From: Euryodendron excelsum
Taxonomy: Eukaryota > Streptophyta > Magnoliopsida > Ericales > Pentaphylacaceae
Direction of reading: 5' to 3'
DNA length: 64,000 nt
Assembly: GCA_033060915.1 (NCBI GenBank)
Contig: CM065396.1
Location: 4,051,001 to 4,115,000 of the forward strand
The translations under genes and the position numbers were made by a program. Shown here one piece after another: positions 1 through 11,433 of this stretch (its first letter is position 1; each line of letters opens with the position of its first letter). The notes under the pieces are model-generated. The model was not told the DNA's origin and did no database searches. It was given only the letters and a program-made list of their open reading frames with translations.

Positions 1-1203
1 ACATATAAAACGTAGTATAAAACAGTGATTAGAACAATATATCTTAGTTTGGTTTGATTTGGAGTGGATTTGGGCTATGAACTCAACTTTCCCTCTAATT
101 TTCTCTCACTTTCTTTCACTTTCTCTCATCCCAAACACTCTCTCTCTCTCTCTATATATATATATCTGCCATAGTACAAATTAGGGTTATAAATCTGCTA
201 GAATGGTCATTATATAGACATGCATTGCATGGCTAAGGCTCCCACATGTTTGACACTTGTCTCCAAGTGTGAGACAAGTGTCCTAGGGGTCAAAGTGCAA
301 AAATTTAAAAGTTTAATATTTACATATTGTCTCTTTTGTGCAAATTCTCCAGCCACTAATCAAATGAATTTAATTCTAATTTACCTTAGTTATTCTTTTA
401 CTAAATTTTCTAATTTGTTCAAGATAATGACAATTTATTAGGCATTTATAATGTTATCGCATATTTAAATTGCATTACTGCACACTATTTACATATTATA
501 ATTACCTTAAATATTTATTATTTTTCAACACTAATTACTCGGTAGATTCTACAGAATTTTTTATTCTCAATTTTGTGCTTATAAGGATAATATAGCATTT
601 AAATATATTGAATGCTATAGATTCTGATCCCCAGACATATCTTTTAGGCTTGTCATGATATCATAGGCCATGGGCATACACTGATGTTTTGTTGTAGAAC
701 ATTTGACATAAATACCAAAATGTAACACCGCGACATCTTATCAGCTTTTGTCCACTTCTGGTAAGCTTGGGTTTCTTCATCGGTTGCCCCTTCATTAGGT
801 TTTTGTAAACAAATCTCTGTGAGTAAAAACTTATACTATTCTGCAGTCAACATAATATCCAAGTTTATTTTTCAGTCAACATAATTAGTTCCAACCAATT
901 TGTTTTTTTGTTTTTTTTTAAGAATAATAGCAAGTGGATTGAAAGCTATTTTAATCATGAGAATCACATATTATAACAAATATAATAAGCAATAATAAAC
1001 TTAGAATTCAATCACTAAAATATGGTTCCTTCTACTAATATTTTAAAAGAATCCGCCAACAGCCTAGTACACTATGAATAGCATGCATCGATTGGATATC
1101 ATTTACTATTCAATATTTATCTAGACAAGTTAAGACCTATTAACTTTACTATTTAGGCAACTAATTATGTCAAGTAAAATTAAATAGCTGACTTAGCTTT
1201 GGT
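1..1203. other. AT-rich non-coding flank of the giant element
   Basis: No gene is recognisable. The stretch is AT-rich with stops in all frames; the longest open frame (220-441) has no recognisable domain. It is the left half of the locus into which the 18.8-kb element inserted, and continues at 19985. A copia-type primer-binding site at 20871-20882 points towards this DNA, so it may be the decayed inside of an old minus-strand Ty1/copia element. That is inference from position only. Confidence 0.5.
138..165. repeat. (CT)n/(TA)n compound microsatellite
   Basis: A run of CT dinucleotides passes directly into a run of TA dinucleotides. It is an ordinary compound simple repeat with no associated gene. 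Confidence 0.9.
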
Positions 1204-1208
1204 CTTAT
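1204..1208. repeat. Target-site duplication CTTAT, left copy
   Basis: CTTAT lies directly before the TG of the left LTR and recurs at 19980-19984 directly after the CA of the right LTR. A perfect 5-bp duplication fits integration by an LTR-retrotransposon integrase and shows both LTRs belong to one insertion. Confidence 0.93.
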
Positions 1209-2039
1209 TGTTGCGCTCAGATTTTTTGCGCTCGAGGAATACACACATAAGCGGGAAAAACACTGTATTCTCTTGTTAGAACTCACCATTCTAGAAGAAT
1301 AAGTGCGACTAAGTTTGAATTGAAAATAGATTTGAATAAAGGGCTTTTAGAAAAGACTTGGAGTCGCCACCTAACTTGATTAAGGTGAGTTAGGTCACCT
1401 AAAAACTAAGAATAATCCGAAGACTATACTTAGGGTTTTTGAAAAAAGGTTTTGAAAATATCACCTCAAGAGAGGGTTTTTAAGAAAAACAGGTTGTTTG
1501 GCAACCTTTGGAAAACATTTAGCCCTTTTTTGAAAAATAACTTCGTTTTGGTCTTTGAAATCAATGATCTTAGGTTTGGAGGTTGGTTACGTAAAGGAAA
1601 GACGCATTAAGCCATCACCAACCCTACCCTTTCGGTACCTACATGTCTATTTACCCTAAATTCACCTATGATAGTCTTCAACTAACTATTGTTCAATCCT
1701 ATACACTTTATAAAACAATGTTTTAAAAAGATATAATGCATGATATGCAAGTGCAAAATAAAATTTTGATTTGAAAATAAATTTGAAAAGAAAGAGATAG
1801 AAGTTTGAATTTGGAAAGAAGGTTTTGGAAATTAAAAATAGAGATCTAGAAATAGAAGTAGATCATGGAATTAGAAACTTGGAATAAATTAAGAAATTGG
1901 AAATTTGAAGAAGATTATAGAATTGGAGATTTGAAAGAAGTTGTAGAATAGAAACTTAAAAAAATGTTGTGACTGCACCCATGAGGTTTGCCTACGTATC
2001 ATTTTGGAGGAATCAGGTTAGTCGTAGTTCGGACAAGAG

Positions 2040-3700
2040 TCCGATAAAAAAAAAACAGAAGGGTTAATTTGGAAAAGAGTTGGAATTGGAATTGAAATTG
2101 GAATTGGATTTGATTTGAATTTAGAATAGAAGATTGGAATTAGGAATTTGGAATTTTGGAATTGAAAAGATTTGACTTTGACTTGGAAAAATATAACTTG
2201 GAAGAAACGTTTAGATTTGTTTTGGAAAGATGAAGGTTTAGGAAACCTAGACTTAGGAAAAAGAAGAGACTTAGGAAAGATTTGACTTGGAAGAGTTTTA
2301 AGAAAACATTTGACTCGAATGTTGAACTTGAAAGATTAGGAAAGCTTGGATTAGGTAGGGTTCGAATTAGGAAGGTGTCATTTTAGGAAAGTTCCATTCT
2401 AGGAAAGTTTCAACTTAGGAAAGTTTTGAATTAAGAAAGTTTTGAAATAGGAAAGTGTTGAATTTAGAAATGTTTTGAATTAGGAAAAGTTTAGTTTAGT
2501 AAAGGTTTAGAATTTGAAAAGTTTCAATTTAAAAAAGTTTTAAATTTGGAAAGCTTAGAATTTTAGAAAGATTTAAATTTAGAAAGCTTTAGAATTTTTG
2601 GAAGATTCAAAGTTTGAGTTTTTGAAAGATTTGAAAGTCTAGATTTGGGAGTTAAAGTTTGGAAAGGATGTGGAATTAAGAAAGGTTGGAATTAGGAAAG
2701 GTTCAGACTTAGAAAGATTTGAAGTTTATGAAAGTTTAGAACTTAGAAAGTTTTAGAGTTTGAGGGTTTCAAATTTAGAAAGTTTAGGATTTAGAAAGCT
2801 TTAGAGTTTGAGTTTTAGAAAATCTCGAGATTAGGAAATGTTTGATCTAGGAAAGATTTGAAAAACTTAGATTTGGAAAGTTAAGATTTGAAAAGGGGTA
2901 GAATTAGGAAAAGGTTGAATTAAGAAAGATTTGAAAATTGAATTTTAAAATTTAGGAAAGATTTTTATGTTCAAGTTTTGGAAACTTAAGATTTAGGAAA
3001 GTAGAAAATTAGGAAGGAGTTGAATTAGGAAAGATTTGGATTAGGAAGGGATTGGATTTTGTTTCTAGAAGAGAAAATTTGATTTTGTTTAAAAAAACGA
3101 AGGATTGGATCTAGTTTCCTAAACGGGAGATTGGATTTGGTTTTCTTGAAGGAAGATTTGATTTGACAAGGATTTAGAAAAAGAAGTTTTAGAAACCCTA
3201 GATTTGGAAGTGTATAGTTTTGACGTAGAAAATAGGTTTTGGAAACATAAGTTTTAAGGCAAGATTGAAAACCATGTTTTTGGAAAGAAAATTAGGGTTT
3301 CCTAATCGTGGCTCTAAGGTTTAACTTGGGCACCAAGAAAAGGGATTTTTGAAATGTGCGTTTTCGGAAACGAAGATTTTTAGAAGGAAATCCTAGAGAA
3401 GAGTTTCTAGAAAGAAGATTTTGGGAAGAGAGTTTTTAGAAAGATTTTTGAAAAAAGATTGTTGGAAAGAGTTTTTAGAAAAAAAGATTTGGGAAGCGTT
3501 TGTAGAAAGTAGATTTTGAGGATAGTATTTTGGCAAGGAATTTAAAAGGGGAACTTTTAGAAAATAGATTTTTGGAGGAGTTTTTAGAAAACAATTTTGG
3601 AAAGGAGAGTTTTTGAAAAGCATGTTAAAAAATGAGGTTTTAGAAAAAGAGATTTTTGAAAAGAGAGTTTTTTGAAAAGTATAAGAACGTCTCACTTTCC
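2040..3700. repeat. C-poor degenerate short-repeat tract of the LTR
   Basis: Roughly 1.7 kb built from variants of TTAGGAAAGTTT and GAATTTAGAAAG, about 18-24 bases apart. Cytosine is nearly absent from the plus strand for long stretches, so the minus (element-sense) strand is nearly free of G. The equivalent tract recurs in LTR2 (15790-17380), B (31250-33140) and A, and in reverse complement in D (46150-47160) and G (54890-56400). Open frames inside it are by-products of the low complexity. Confidence 0.85.
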
Positions 3701-4143
3701 TAAAGCGATTTTAACCATAAGAAGACTGGAACCACTTTAAGAAAGTGGTTTTGAAAACAATAAGGAGTTGAAAATATGGACCATGTTGGTCACTTTAAAT
3801 GTAACACTTTCCTAAAGCAACCCTAGCCATGGAAAGGCTAGAATCACCTTTGAATTGTGATTTTGAAAATAAGTTTTGAAAAAAGAATATTTTGATACAA
3901 TTTTGAAAACAAGTTTGAAAACGATTTTAAAAACGAATTTTGGAAGAATGCAAGAATCATGATATGCACAATGCAAATTTGGGGTCGTGAATATACAAGA
4001 TTAAGGCTTCACCACATAATCAAGGGGGCCGAACCCACGTGGTCTCCGGTTAGACTAAAAGAAAGCCCCCGACATGGTGACCCTCTAATAGTCTAATCCT
4101 ACACATGGACCGGGAGTTCCCTTGTTTCAAGCATGCAAAGAAA

Positions 4144-4156
4144 GGGGGGGGGGGGG
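4144..4156. repeat. Poly-G tract of 13 bases
   Basis: Thirteen G lie in the conserved block between the C-poor tract and the TATA region. The same site holds 12 G in LTR A (36898-36909) and 14 C in the opposite-sense LTR G (54408-54421), but is short or broken in LTR2 and B. It is a length-variable homopolymer. Confidence 0.9.
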
Positions 4157-4553
4157 AAGAGATGGGGGATTAAAATAGAGAAAACCCAAGTGGGTTAGGA
4201 GAGAGAAGAGAGAGGGGGAAAGTGCGAAAATTTAAATAAGAAGCCTACCTTGTGTCTTCTTTATTTTGCTTAGTTTTGTGCGCTTTGCTTTGCTTGTCTT
4301 GCTTCAATCCTCACTTCAATCTTCAAGAGTTCGTCTTCAATCTTCAAACCTTCAGATTGTAGCCCTTCTAGTCTTCAAAGGAGGCTTGGAGGCTAGTGTA
4401 TAAGTGTATGAGAGTGTATAGGAGGCTGGGGTTTTGCTAGGGTTTAGAAAATTTAAAGAAGCTAGGGTTTTAGGAGTGTACGAGCTCTGTATATTGAGAA
4501 TTAGAGTTTTTAGATTCAGTTTACAAACCTCTTTCAGGCAGGAAGAGGCTCTG

Positions 4554-4561
4554 TGTTTATA
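4554..4561 (-). promoter_or_regulatory. Probable TATA box of the 3' LTR (TATAAACA)
   Basis: On the minus strand TATAAACA follows CTC, just downstream of the GC-rich dyads. The same position reads TATAAATA in LTR2, B, A and G. Conservation across copies and position support a core promoter with transcription starting about 30 bases downstream; the start site itself is not visible. Confidence 0.6.
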
Positions 4562-4578
4562 GAGATGGGAGCTTGTTG

Positions 4579-4675
4579 CAGTGGCGCTAAGCCAAAATTC
4601 CTTTTGGCGCCACTCTTAGTGGCGCTAGGCCATTTCTTGGCTTGGTGCCACTGCTAGTGGTGCCAGCCAGTTAGG
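4579..4675. repeat. GC-rich inverted-repeat module upstream of the TATA box
   Basis: Several forms of GGCGCCACT and its complement AGTGGCGCC lie here in mutated form, separated by a few bases, so they can pair as hairpins. Equivalent clusters sit next to the TATA box in LTR2 (about 18259-18363), B (about 34056-34158), A (about 37256-37346) and G (about 53881-53978). A cis-regulatory role is inferred from position and conservation. Confidence 0.7.
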
Positions 4676-5869
4676 AAAGTTTTAAGGTCGGCAAGCAACG
4701 TATCTTTGGAAGATTTGGGCGCCTGTACTAGTGACTACCATGCAATTTTTAACCAGGCTTCACTAGGAGTGACTCCGAAAAGTCCGGAAATGAATTGAAG
4801 AGGCCGAGAATGACCTGGAACGTCGAAAAAGGGCAGGAACACTTAGAATAGTGTCCCGGGGGTATTTGACTTGAAAAATGAGGACAGGATGTGTTGGAAA
4901 GGTTGACCGGGCCATTAGGTGCAAAACGGTCAACAAGAATGGAAAGCTGCCGAGATGGACTCGGAATGTCCTAGAAGAAGACGCGAGATTTGGAAACATT
5001 ATTTGGAATGTTCCCAAAGGTTGCCGGTTTGAAATCCAGAGCCAGTGTGGTAGGAAAAGGAGAACGGCCCACCAAGGGCAAAACGGTCATTTCACACCGA
5101 GTTTGCCGGCACTGACTTGGAATGATTCGGAAAGGTAACAGAAGGTCAAGAATACTATAATAAGTATTCTCAGAAGGTTACTGGTTTGATAACCAGGGTC
5201 GGTGTGGTTCCCGGGGCATTCGAATGCCTAAGGGCAAAATGGTCATCTTGATCGAAAAGTCTCGGAATTGGTCCAAAACTGACTAGAAGGCACCTAATCA
5301 TGTTGGATTGCCTTTAAGAAAATCTTGGAAGGTTGGACTTACCATTCTACGAATTCAAATGTGTTCTCAACAAACGTGCCAGAAAATGGCCCTAGGGGCA
5401 GTTTGGTCATTTTTCTCCAAAGTGGGCTAGCAATCACTGGTGTTGACCTAGGCTCTGAGTGTTTCTGCCACTCTGACGGCTGTCGCGTGATATAGGGGTT
5501 TGTTGGCAATTCCCTATATCGATCTGTTTGTGAGTATTTCTACTACTCTGACGGTCGTGATGTTTGCGAGTACTTCCGTTACTCTGATGGTTCGCGATCA
5601 TTCCGGAGACTGCCTGATCTCGGGAAACTGCTAAAGGGACTTAGCACCTGAGAATCAACTTTCTCAAAAGGTGTACCTAAGCGGACATTTCTATTTTGGC
5701 GGGATAGCAGGCATTAAAGGTGGATCGTTCTACCAACTAGGGGACTTGGGGTCTCATCTCAGTCGACAAGTTTTAATGGACTTACCGTTTCGAAGAGATT
5801 TTCTTTGAAAAACATGTCGGACCGTCTCGAGGAATCAACTGTCTCGAGAGAGAGATTGGAATTGAAATT

Positions 5870-6095
5870 GGACTTGGAAAGGGGACTTATCGTCTTCGGA
5901 AAGACGCGCCTGTTGGAATTGGAAAGATGACTTATCGTCTTCAGAAAGACGTGCCTGATTTGGAATTTGAAAACGGGACTTACCATCTTCGGAAAGACGT
6001 GCCTGATTTGGAGTTGGAAAGGAGACTTACCGTCTTCGGAAAGACGTGCATGATTTGGAATTGGAAAGGGGACTTACCGTTTTCGAAAAGACGCA
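5870..6095. repeat. Minisatellite of about 48 bp, near the LTR 5' edge
   Basis: Five to six units, 45-50 bases apart, each contain GTCTTCGGAAAGAC (able to fold with a 5-bp stem) followed by GTGCCTGATTTGGAATTGG. Matching arrays occur in LTR2 (about 19600-19780) and, reversed, in G (about 52330-52610). In A and B the unit is enlarged to 81 bp. Confidence 0.85.
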
Positions 6096-6296
6096 CCTAG
6101 TGGGACCAAAACGCATGATGTCCCCAGGGGCATTTTGGTCATTTTGCCTCTATTTGGGCCTGGCGGGCCCGCGAAGCAATGGATAGACGGGATTAGACTT
6201 AGAAAGTTGATTTGGATTGAAATATGCCCATAATGATTTGAACACAAGTCTGGACGGAGTGGAGACCGCTGAGCGGTAAAAAATGGGGTGCTTACA

Positions 6297-6322
6297 GCTG
6301 TCCCTCTTTTTCTGTCTTTGCT
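6297..6322 (-). promoter_or_regulatory. Candidate polypurine tract
   Basis: On the minus strand the bases before the 3' LTR read AGACAGAAAAAGAGGGACAG, an almost all-purine run ending one base before the TGTAAG of the LTR. Position and composition fit the plus-strand primer of an LTR retrotransposon. It is broken by two C residues, so the exact primer end is uncertain. Confidence 0.6.
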
Positions 6323-7644
6323 TGTCAAAGACAGAAAATGATAAAGTAAGAGCCCAATGTTGATTGTGAGGCAGTCGGAGGGACGGACTTTGAAAATTTT
6401 TCGACAACGGGGGTCGAAAAATGGATACTAGGCCCAAAAGGCCTTCGAAAATGAGTTTTGGCTGGAAAAGAGCAAAGCTGCCCAAAATTGGAAACTGGCG
6501 CCACTAGGAGTGGCGCCTTTGGCAAGAGAAGCTTGGCCCTTCTGCTAGTGGCGCCAGGCTTGGAATTAAACTAGAAAAATTCTGGTTCGAATATTTGCAG
6601 TATTTGAAGAGTTTTTCGCAAATCCGAGAGACATTACGAGGAAACCGACTTGGACATTGAATGAGCACTTATTGGAGACCACGAGTGATTGCCGGAAGGA
6701 GACCACATCGCCGGAAAAGTCACCGGAAGAGAAGATTTTGCCGGAGAACTCCAAAAAGTGAGTTTTCAAATTTTTGTTGATTTTGATGTGTAGAATTTCG
6801 TTTGAATCATGTGAATAGTAGAATTTGATGTTTTGATATGTTTTGAACACTGTGGTGATGTTGCTTTTGCATTTTGGTGCTTGTTTGATTGAATTTGAGT
6901 GATTTTACGTGATTATGTGAAGAGGGTTTTCTGCAGGAATTGGGGGTTTGTTCCTATAAGCTTGGGCATTGGGTTTTCTGGCTAGATTTTTGTGTAATGT
7001 GCCTTAGAAAAATGTGTTTATCAACTGTATGAAGTTTCATATTTTTTGAAAACTCGGTGAATTTTTTATTTTTTGAAAAATAGAAAAATACTTAGAAATT
7101 TGGGAAAATGGGAAAACTCAGGAAATTAATGAAATTTTTAGAGTTTGGAATTTTGAAAAATGTAGGAATATTTTTAGAAAATATAAATGATTGTGAGGAA
7201 TTTTAAGACATTTTTGAAAACCATTGATTTATTGGAAAAATAAAACATGTGTTTTGAAAATTTCAAAAAATTGACCAGTGTGCACAGGTGCTGATGTTAT
7301 GTGATTGTAATGTTGAAAAGTGCACGTTTTGTGTTTCGTGTTGATGTCATGGGTGTTGTAGGGACCATTTTTAAACGGGACTCTATCAAAATTTTTAGAA
7401 TTTAGAGGAGGAATTGGGAAAGGTTTTGAAATAAAATCTTTTTGAAGGAAAAAGACAGAAAACCTTTGAGATTTGACTTAAAGTTGGAAAATCGAAGGGC
7501 GTATGTAGAGAATTTGCTTTATCATTTGAAATCTTTTATTCATTTTGTTTGTGTTAGTTGTTTATTTTATCTTACTTTATTATGTTATTATTTATCTACG
7601 TATATGGTACATTCACAACTCTTACCTTGCCTTACCTTTTCAAG
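6323..7644. other. Internal non-coding stretch between 3' LTR and PMD gene
   Basis: No supported gene. 6497-6517 is a perfect dyad: GGCGCCACT, three-base spacer, AGTGGCGCC. It is the same motif found upstream of the TATA box inside the LTRs, here outside the LTR. From about 6760 the sequence becomes AT-rich with many TTTTGAAAA-like words. It would include any 5' leader or promoter of the plus-strand PMD gene, but no clear promoter is visible. Confidence 0.6.
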
Positions 7645-9466
7645 ATGGCAGATGCAGGTGATAATGGCTCTGAGAGGAGACGCCGCTCGGGGAAGGTAGC
7701 TTGGACAGATTCCACTAGTGGCTCCAGTCGGTCTAGGGGTAGCCGACGGTCTACTGGGCAGGCATCGTCTAGTCAGAGTGGTCAAGGGAGTAGGCCACCT
7801 GTCGACCCCTTTCCCCCAGTTGAGCAGGCTTTCGCAGAGGAGATTGGCGCAGAGGAGGAGGTACCGGGCCTTGGAGATCAGGTGACCGGTTATAGGAGAG
7901 CTTCCTCCAGGCATAGGTAGACGGATGCTGACTTGGGAGACTTGCAGGTACCGGATATTCCCCCACTCGGGGATTTGGCTTATCACCCCAGTGTATACTT
8001 CAGACAGCATTTGCTCCCTCCTCAAGTACACAGCTTTTAGAGGGGCTATTCATCAGGTCTTCGTGACTATGCAGCGAGTTGCCCTATCATATCGCGCCTT
8101 CTTGGCAGAGATCGGATTTGGCGCCTTCATGGGATTACAAGCTAATCACCTGAGCCGGCATTTGGTACTGGCGCTGGTTGAGTGGTGGTTTGGAGAGGCC
8201 GGGACCTTTCATTTTGTCGGCTTCGAGTTAGGTCCCACTCCCTTGGATTGGGCGATTATTACAGGGCTTTCCGTTGTCGGTCGGCGGATCACCCTACAGT
8301 CAGTCAATAGGGACGAGGCCTGTTTACTGTTGGACTTGCCTTCTCCTAAGCGTTCTGCCTTCCCAGTCTCTTGGAATAGTCAGGATGACCATACCTTTGT
8401 TGCTGAGCCATCACCTACCAGGCGGGATATTATGAGACGGTGACTTGTTTTGTACATCATCTTTAGCTGCTCGTGCCATGTCAATTGGTGAGTATAGTAG
8501 CCGATCTTGGAGCTTTATCTGAGCTGGACTGGGGGTCCTTCTCCTTTGGTTGCTTCTTTCGGTCGATGTAGGTCTGGACTTCTTCCCGTTGGGGCAGCAT
8601 GACTAGTTTCTGGCCTTTTCTTGTCCGGTGGAGTTACGAGTACCTGCCTATGCGTCGCCCTGCAGTTGTCGAGGACGACCTCTATCCTTGTGCTTTGAGG
8701 TGGGCTCGTGACCAGGTAGCTTAGCAATTCGAGATTACTAATTTTGTGATGCTCCGGACTAACCTAGAGCTGATTGAGGCAAGGGATGTGACTTGACGGC
8801 CCTTCATTAGGTCAGTTCATTACGAGATAGTCCAGTACTTAGTCCCGTTGTCCTAGTCGAGGACTGCTTTTCTCAGTGATGACACTTGGGAGTCCTATCT
8901 CAGAGAGCGACACTGACGACAGTTTCATGAGGAGTTTCGATCAGCAGGAGCTCCGCCGGAGTATATGTTTGGAGCCTTGGTGGCGGGAGTGCCTATCCCT
9001 TATCAGGAGCGTCAGCCAGGTGCTGAGTTCCTGCTTCCCCCAGACACAGATTACGTTGCACACTTTGGGGCTCATTCGATCGGTGCCTTCACCTGGTTTG
9101 AGGTAGTAGTCGGTGGGTACGCTGTTGGCCAGAAGGTGGTTGACTTGTGGGGCCATGCCGGAGGATATGTGCCCCAGGCTGAGTTTACTGCTGTGAGAGA
9201 CCAGAAAGATCAGTACCAGATAGAGCGAGATAAGTATCAGGCCGAGGTAGCCTCCTTGACGGCTCGGTTATCTCAGCTGGGCGGTGGGGGGATATGTTGT
9301 TCTTCCCCTCATTCTTCTTGCTCTACTATTGTTTAGTTCTTCTTTCATGTAGCTGATTTTGGCTCTACCTTCTTTGCAGGATGTTGGTGCTTCGAGTAGC
9401 TATCCGCCTCCCTCGATGCTAAGTTTCGAGGATTTTGATCCAGATGACATTAACTTTGACCTGTGA
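7645..9466 (+). pseudogene. Decayed plant mobile domain (PMD) gene, antisense to the retroelement
   Basis: Best start is the ATG at 7645, opening a Ser/Arg-rich, probably disordered N-terminus (RRRRSG, SRSRGSRRS) followed by an acidic stretch. The PMD core is read in the second frame at about 8085-8430: VEWWFGEAGTFHF, then GPTPLDWAIITGLSVVGR, a pattern typical of the aminotransferase-like PMD of MAIN/MAIL-type and transposon-borne proteins. A block resembling the later PMD part (YEYLPMRRP) follows near 8640, and a C-terminal part with a probable coiled coil (QIERDKYQAEVASLTARL) returns to frame one at about 8917-9280. A likely intron ends at the AG at 9378-9379, and the last exon ends with TGA at 9464-9466. 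Breaks seen: TAG at 7918 and 8038, a frameshift near 8080, several stops in 8440-8760, and TGA at 8914. The protein's role in such elements is unknown; cellular PMD proteins act in silencing and genome stability. Family assignment is fairly secure, activity is not expected. Confidence 0.8.
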
Positions 9467-11289
9467 TAGATGTCCCTTGTGGAGATTCTAATCTTCCTTT
9501 GCCCCTTATCCCTGAGATGTGTTCATATTGGACAGTTTTATTTTGTAAGCTCTGTACAAATATGGATATTTATGGTATTCAGCAGCGTGGCTAGACAGAT
9601 TCATTTATGATCTTTATAGCTAGGCATATGATCAGATGCATGTGATGGATGATGCTGTTATGTATCTATTACATGAGTTGATGTTGATGACTCCTGGTTT
9701 TAGATGGAGTTATGTCCATGCGAAGCTCATGTGATTTTTTATTTTTTATGCGCATATTAGAAGTACATTAACTGACAGAATGACAAGGGATGCTGTTAAA
9801 CTTGTAGTATTTGGAATGGTAACTCCTTCCTTTTCGGGGATTTAGCCTCTCTTCTGGCTCAACCCTACCTAGGTTGGATGATAGCACTTCGAACCTTTCT
9901 CAACCTTTTGACCCTCTCTGATTCTCTATTTCAGCATTAGTGTATGGGGTTATTGGGCTGAAACTCTCGACTCTCTGGGTTTTAGCAATAGCTTACCTGA
10001 CCTTTAACAGAGCAATAAGTGGCCAGTCCTTTCAATCCGCGGAGACTTTATTTAGGACCGTAATGTAGGCTAGGTTATGGAGTTTTTGAAACAACAGGAT
10101 ATATAGGCCCAAATTCGATGTTGTTTTCAGGAGGATTTAGATCCATACCGTCTTTGACTATTTTCTCCGTAAGGCTAGCATCCTTCTTGGCTTTGGCAGC
10201 GTGTTCAGCTCATCTAGATCAAGCAATCTGTTTTCAATCAGAGGGGACTCTACTAAGGTTGTAATGTAGGCTATGGTTTTGGGGTTTTGCAAGAAAGGGT
10301 AAAGGCTCAAACCTATTTTTTTTCTACTGGGTTTCTTTGTAACCCAGGATCACCTTTAAATTCCCTTCTTGTTTTTGCTACATACTTTTTAGGGTGAAAA
10401 TGACTCTCTTCTTTCACCCTTCTTTATATGCTTTTTGAGATAAACATGACTTTCTTTTCTTCTTATTGTGGCACAATCATGGTTTTCTTCAGGCCTTTCC
10501 TTAGATTTTTATTTTTTTTTAATGGCCTCTTGCCTTTTGGCAACTCTTTTCCTTCACTTTGTCCTTTCTTTTCCTTCATGAAATGAATAATTCTTCGACC
10601 ATTTTTCCTTAGACCTTTTCCTTGGCAGTTCAATCTACCCAATGGGGCAGTGATCCTTAGGTTGGGGTTTTGTCAAAGAAGGTAAACAACTTAACGGGTT
10701 TGGCAAAGGGTTACTTTTGACTGTATGAGAAATGAAATGAAGGCCTCTCTTCACTTTGAACTAGATTGCTTGATCTATAAAGCCTCCTGCACTACCCTAA
10801 CATGATAGAAGATGGATATCATTCCTAGAGTTCTCAACTATTGTTTGCCCTAGTGTGGGGAGGACAGTCTTGGATTGGGGTTGACAAAGAAAATTTTCGC
10901 TTTCCGTAAGGCACTAGGGGTTAAGCAAAGGGAATATGAGCACATTTGTTTATCTGTTTTATTCTTTTATTTATATGTGGGGAAGTGAAAGATGGCTCCT
11001 CTTCATTTTGATAGACTGACCACACATCGCTTAGCTTCAGTGTCTTTGTAAGTGTTGCCTTTGGGTAATATCATCACTCATCCTTATCCTCTCTCTCTCT
11101 GGAAAGCTGATCATTTGGTGAGTGGTTAACTCATGCTATCATCCCTTTAAGCCAGATCATTCCATAAGATACACCTTGCCCCTTGCGGAGGAAGTAGTTA
11201 CCATTCACAAGATAGTAGCAGTGGATAAAAAGAACTATCATTCAATTATTATCGTCGTTTTTATGAAAAGCATAAAGTTTTTGAGCAGT
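9467..11289. repeat. Internal non-coding region with degenerate repeats
   Basis: No coding region is recognisable on either strand, although pol would be expected between gag and the 3' end of an autonomous element. A diverged unit recurs near 10030, 10235, 10630 and 10850. Its core is AATCNGNGGGGACT followed by AGGTTNTGGGGTTTTG and then AAAGAAAGGTAAA; the first two copies are about 205 bases apart and share GTAATGTAGGCTA. Origin unknown. Confidence 0.55.
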
Positions 11290-11433
11290 TAAGAAAATGC
11301 AAACATCAATTTAGAGACAAGAAGTAAAAGGGATAGAAAGAAAGTGGGTGAAAATACCCCTCTCTTGTACGCTTTTGAGGGGAACCCTGTTTTAGTAAGG
11401 CCTCGAGGCAATGCCCACATCCTCGATGCTTCA

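Larger units (their letters stand above)
1209..6296 (-). repeat. Giant LTR (3' LTR of the minus-strand element), 5088 bp
   Basis: Matches 14947-19979 along its whole length with scattered substitutions and small indels. On the plus strand it begins TGTTGCGCTCAG and ends GGGGTGCTTACA, so in element sense it runs TGTAAGCACCCC to GAGCGCAACA. Modules in plus order: conserved edge (1209-1720), C-poor repeat tract (about 2040-3700), conserved block with poly-G, TATA region (about 4550), GC-rich dyads (4579-4675), units with a dyad around CATTTT (about 4850-5450), and a roughly 48-bp minisatellite (about 5870-6095). Confidence 0.92.

Noticed and set aside
220..441. 73-codon open frame at the left edge
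   Set aside because: No domain, no promoter, AT-rich surroundings; length is within chance expectation.
3393..3695. 100-codon minus-strand open frame rich in Phe, Ser, Lys
   Set aside because: It is a by-product of the C-poor repeat tract. LTR2 and B do not keep it open.
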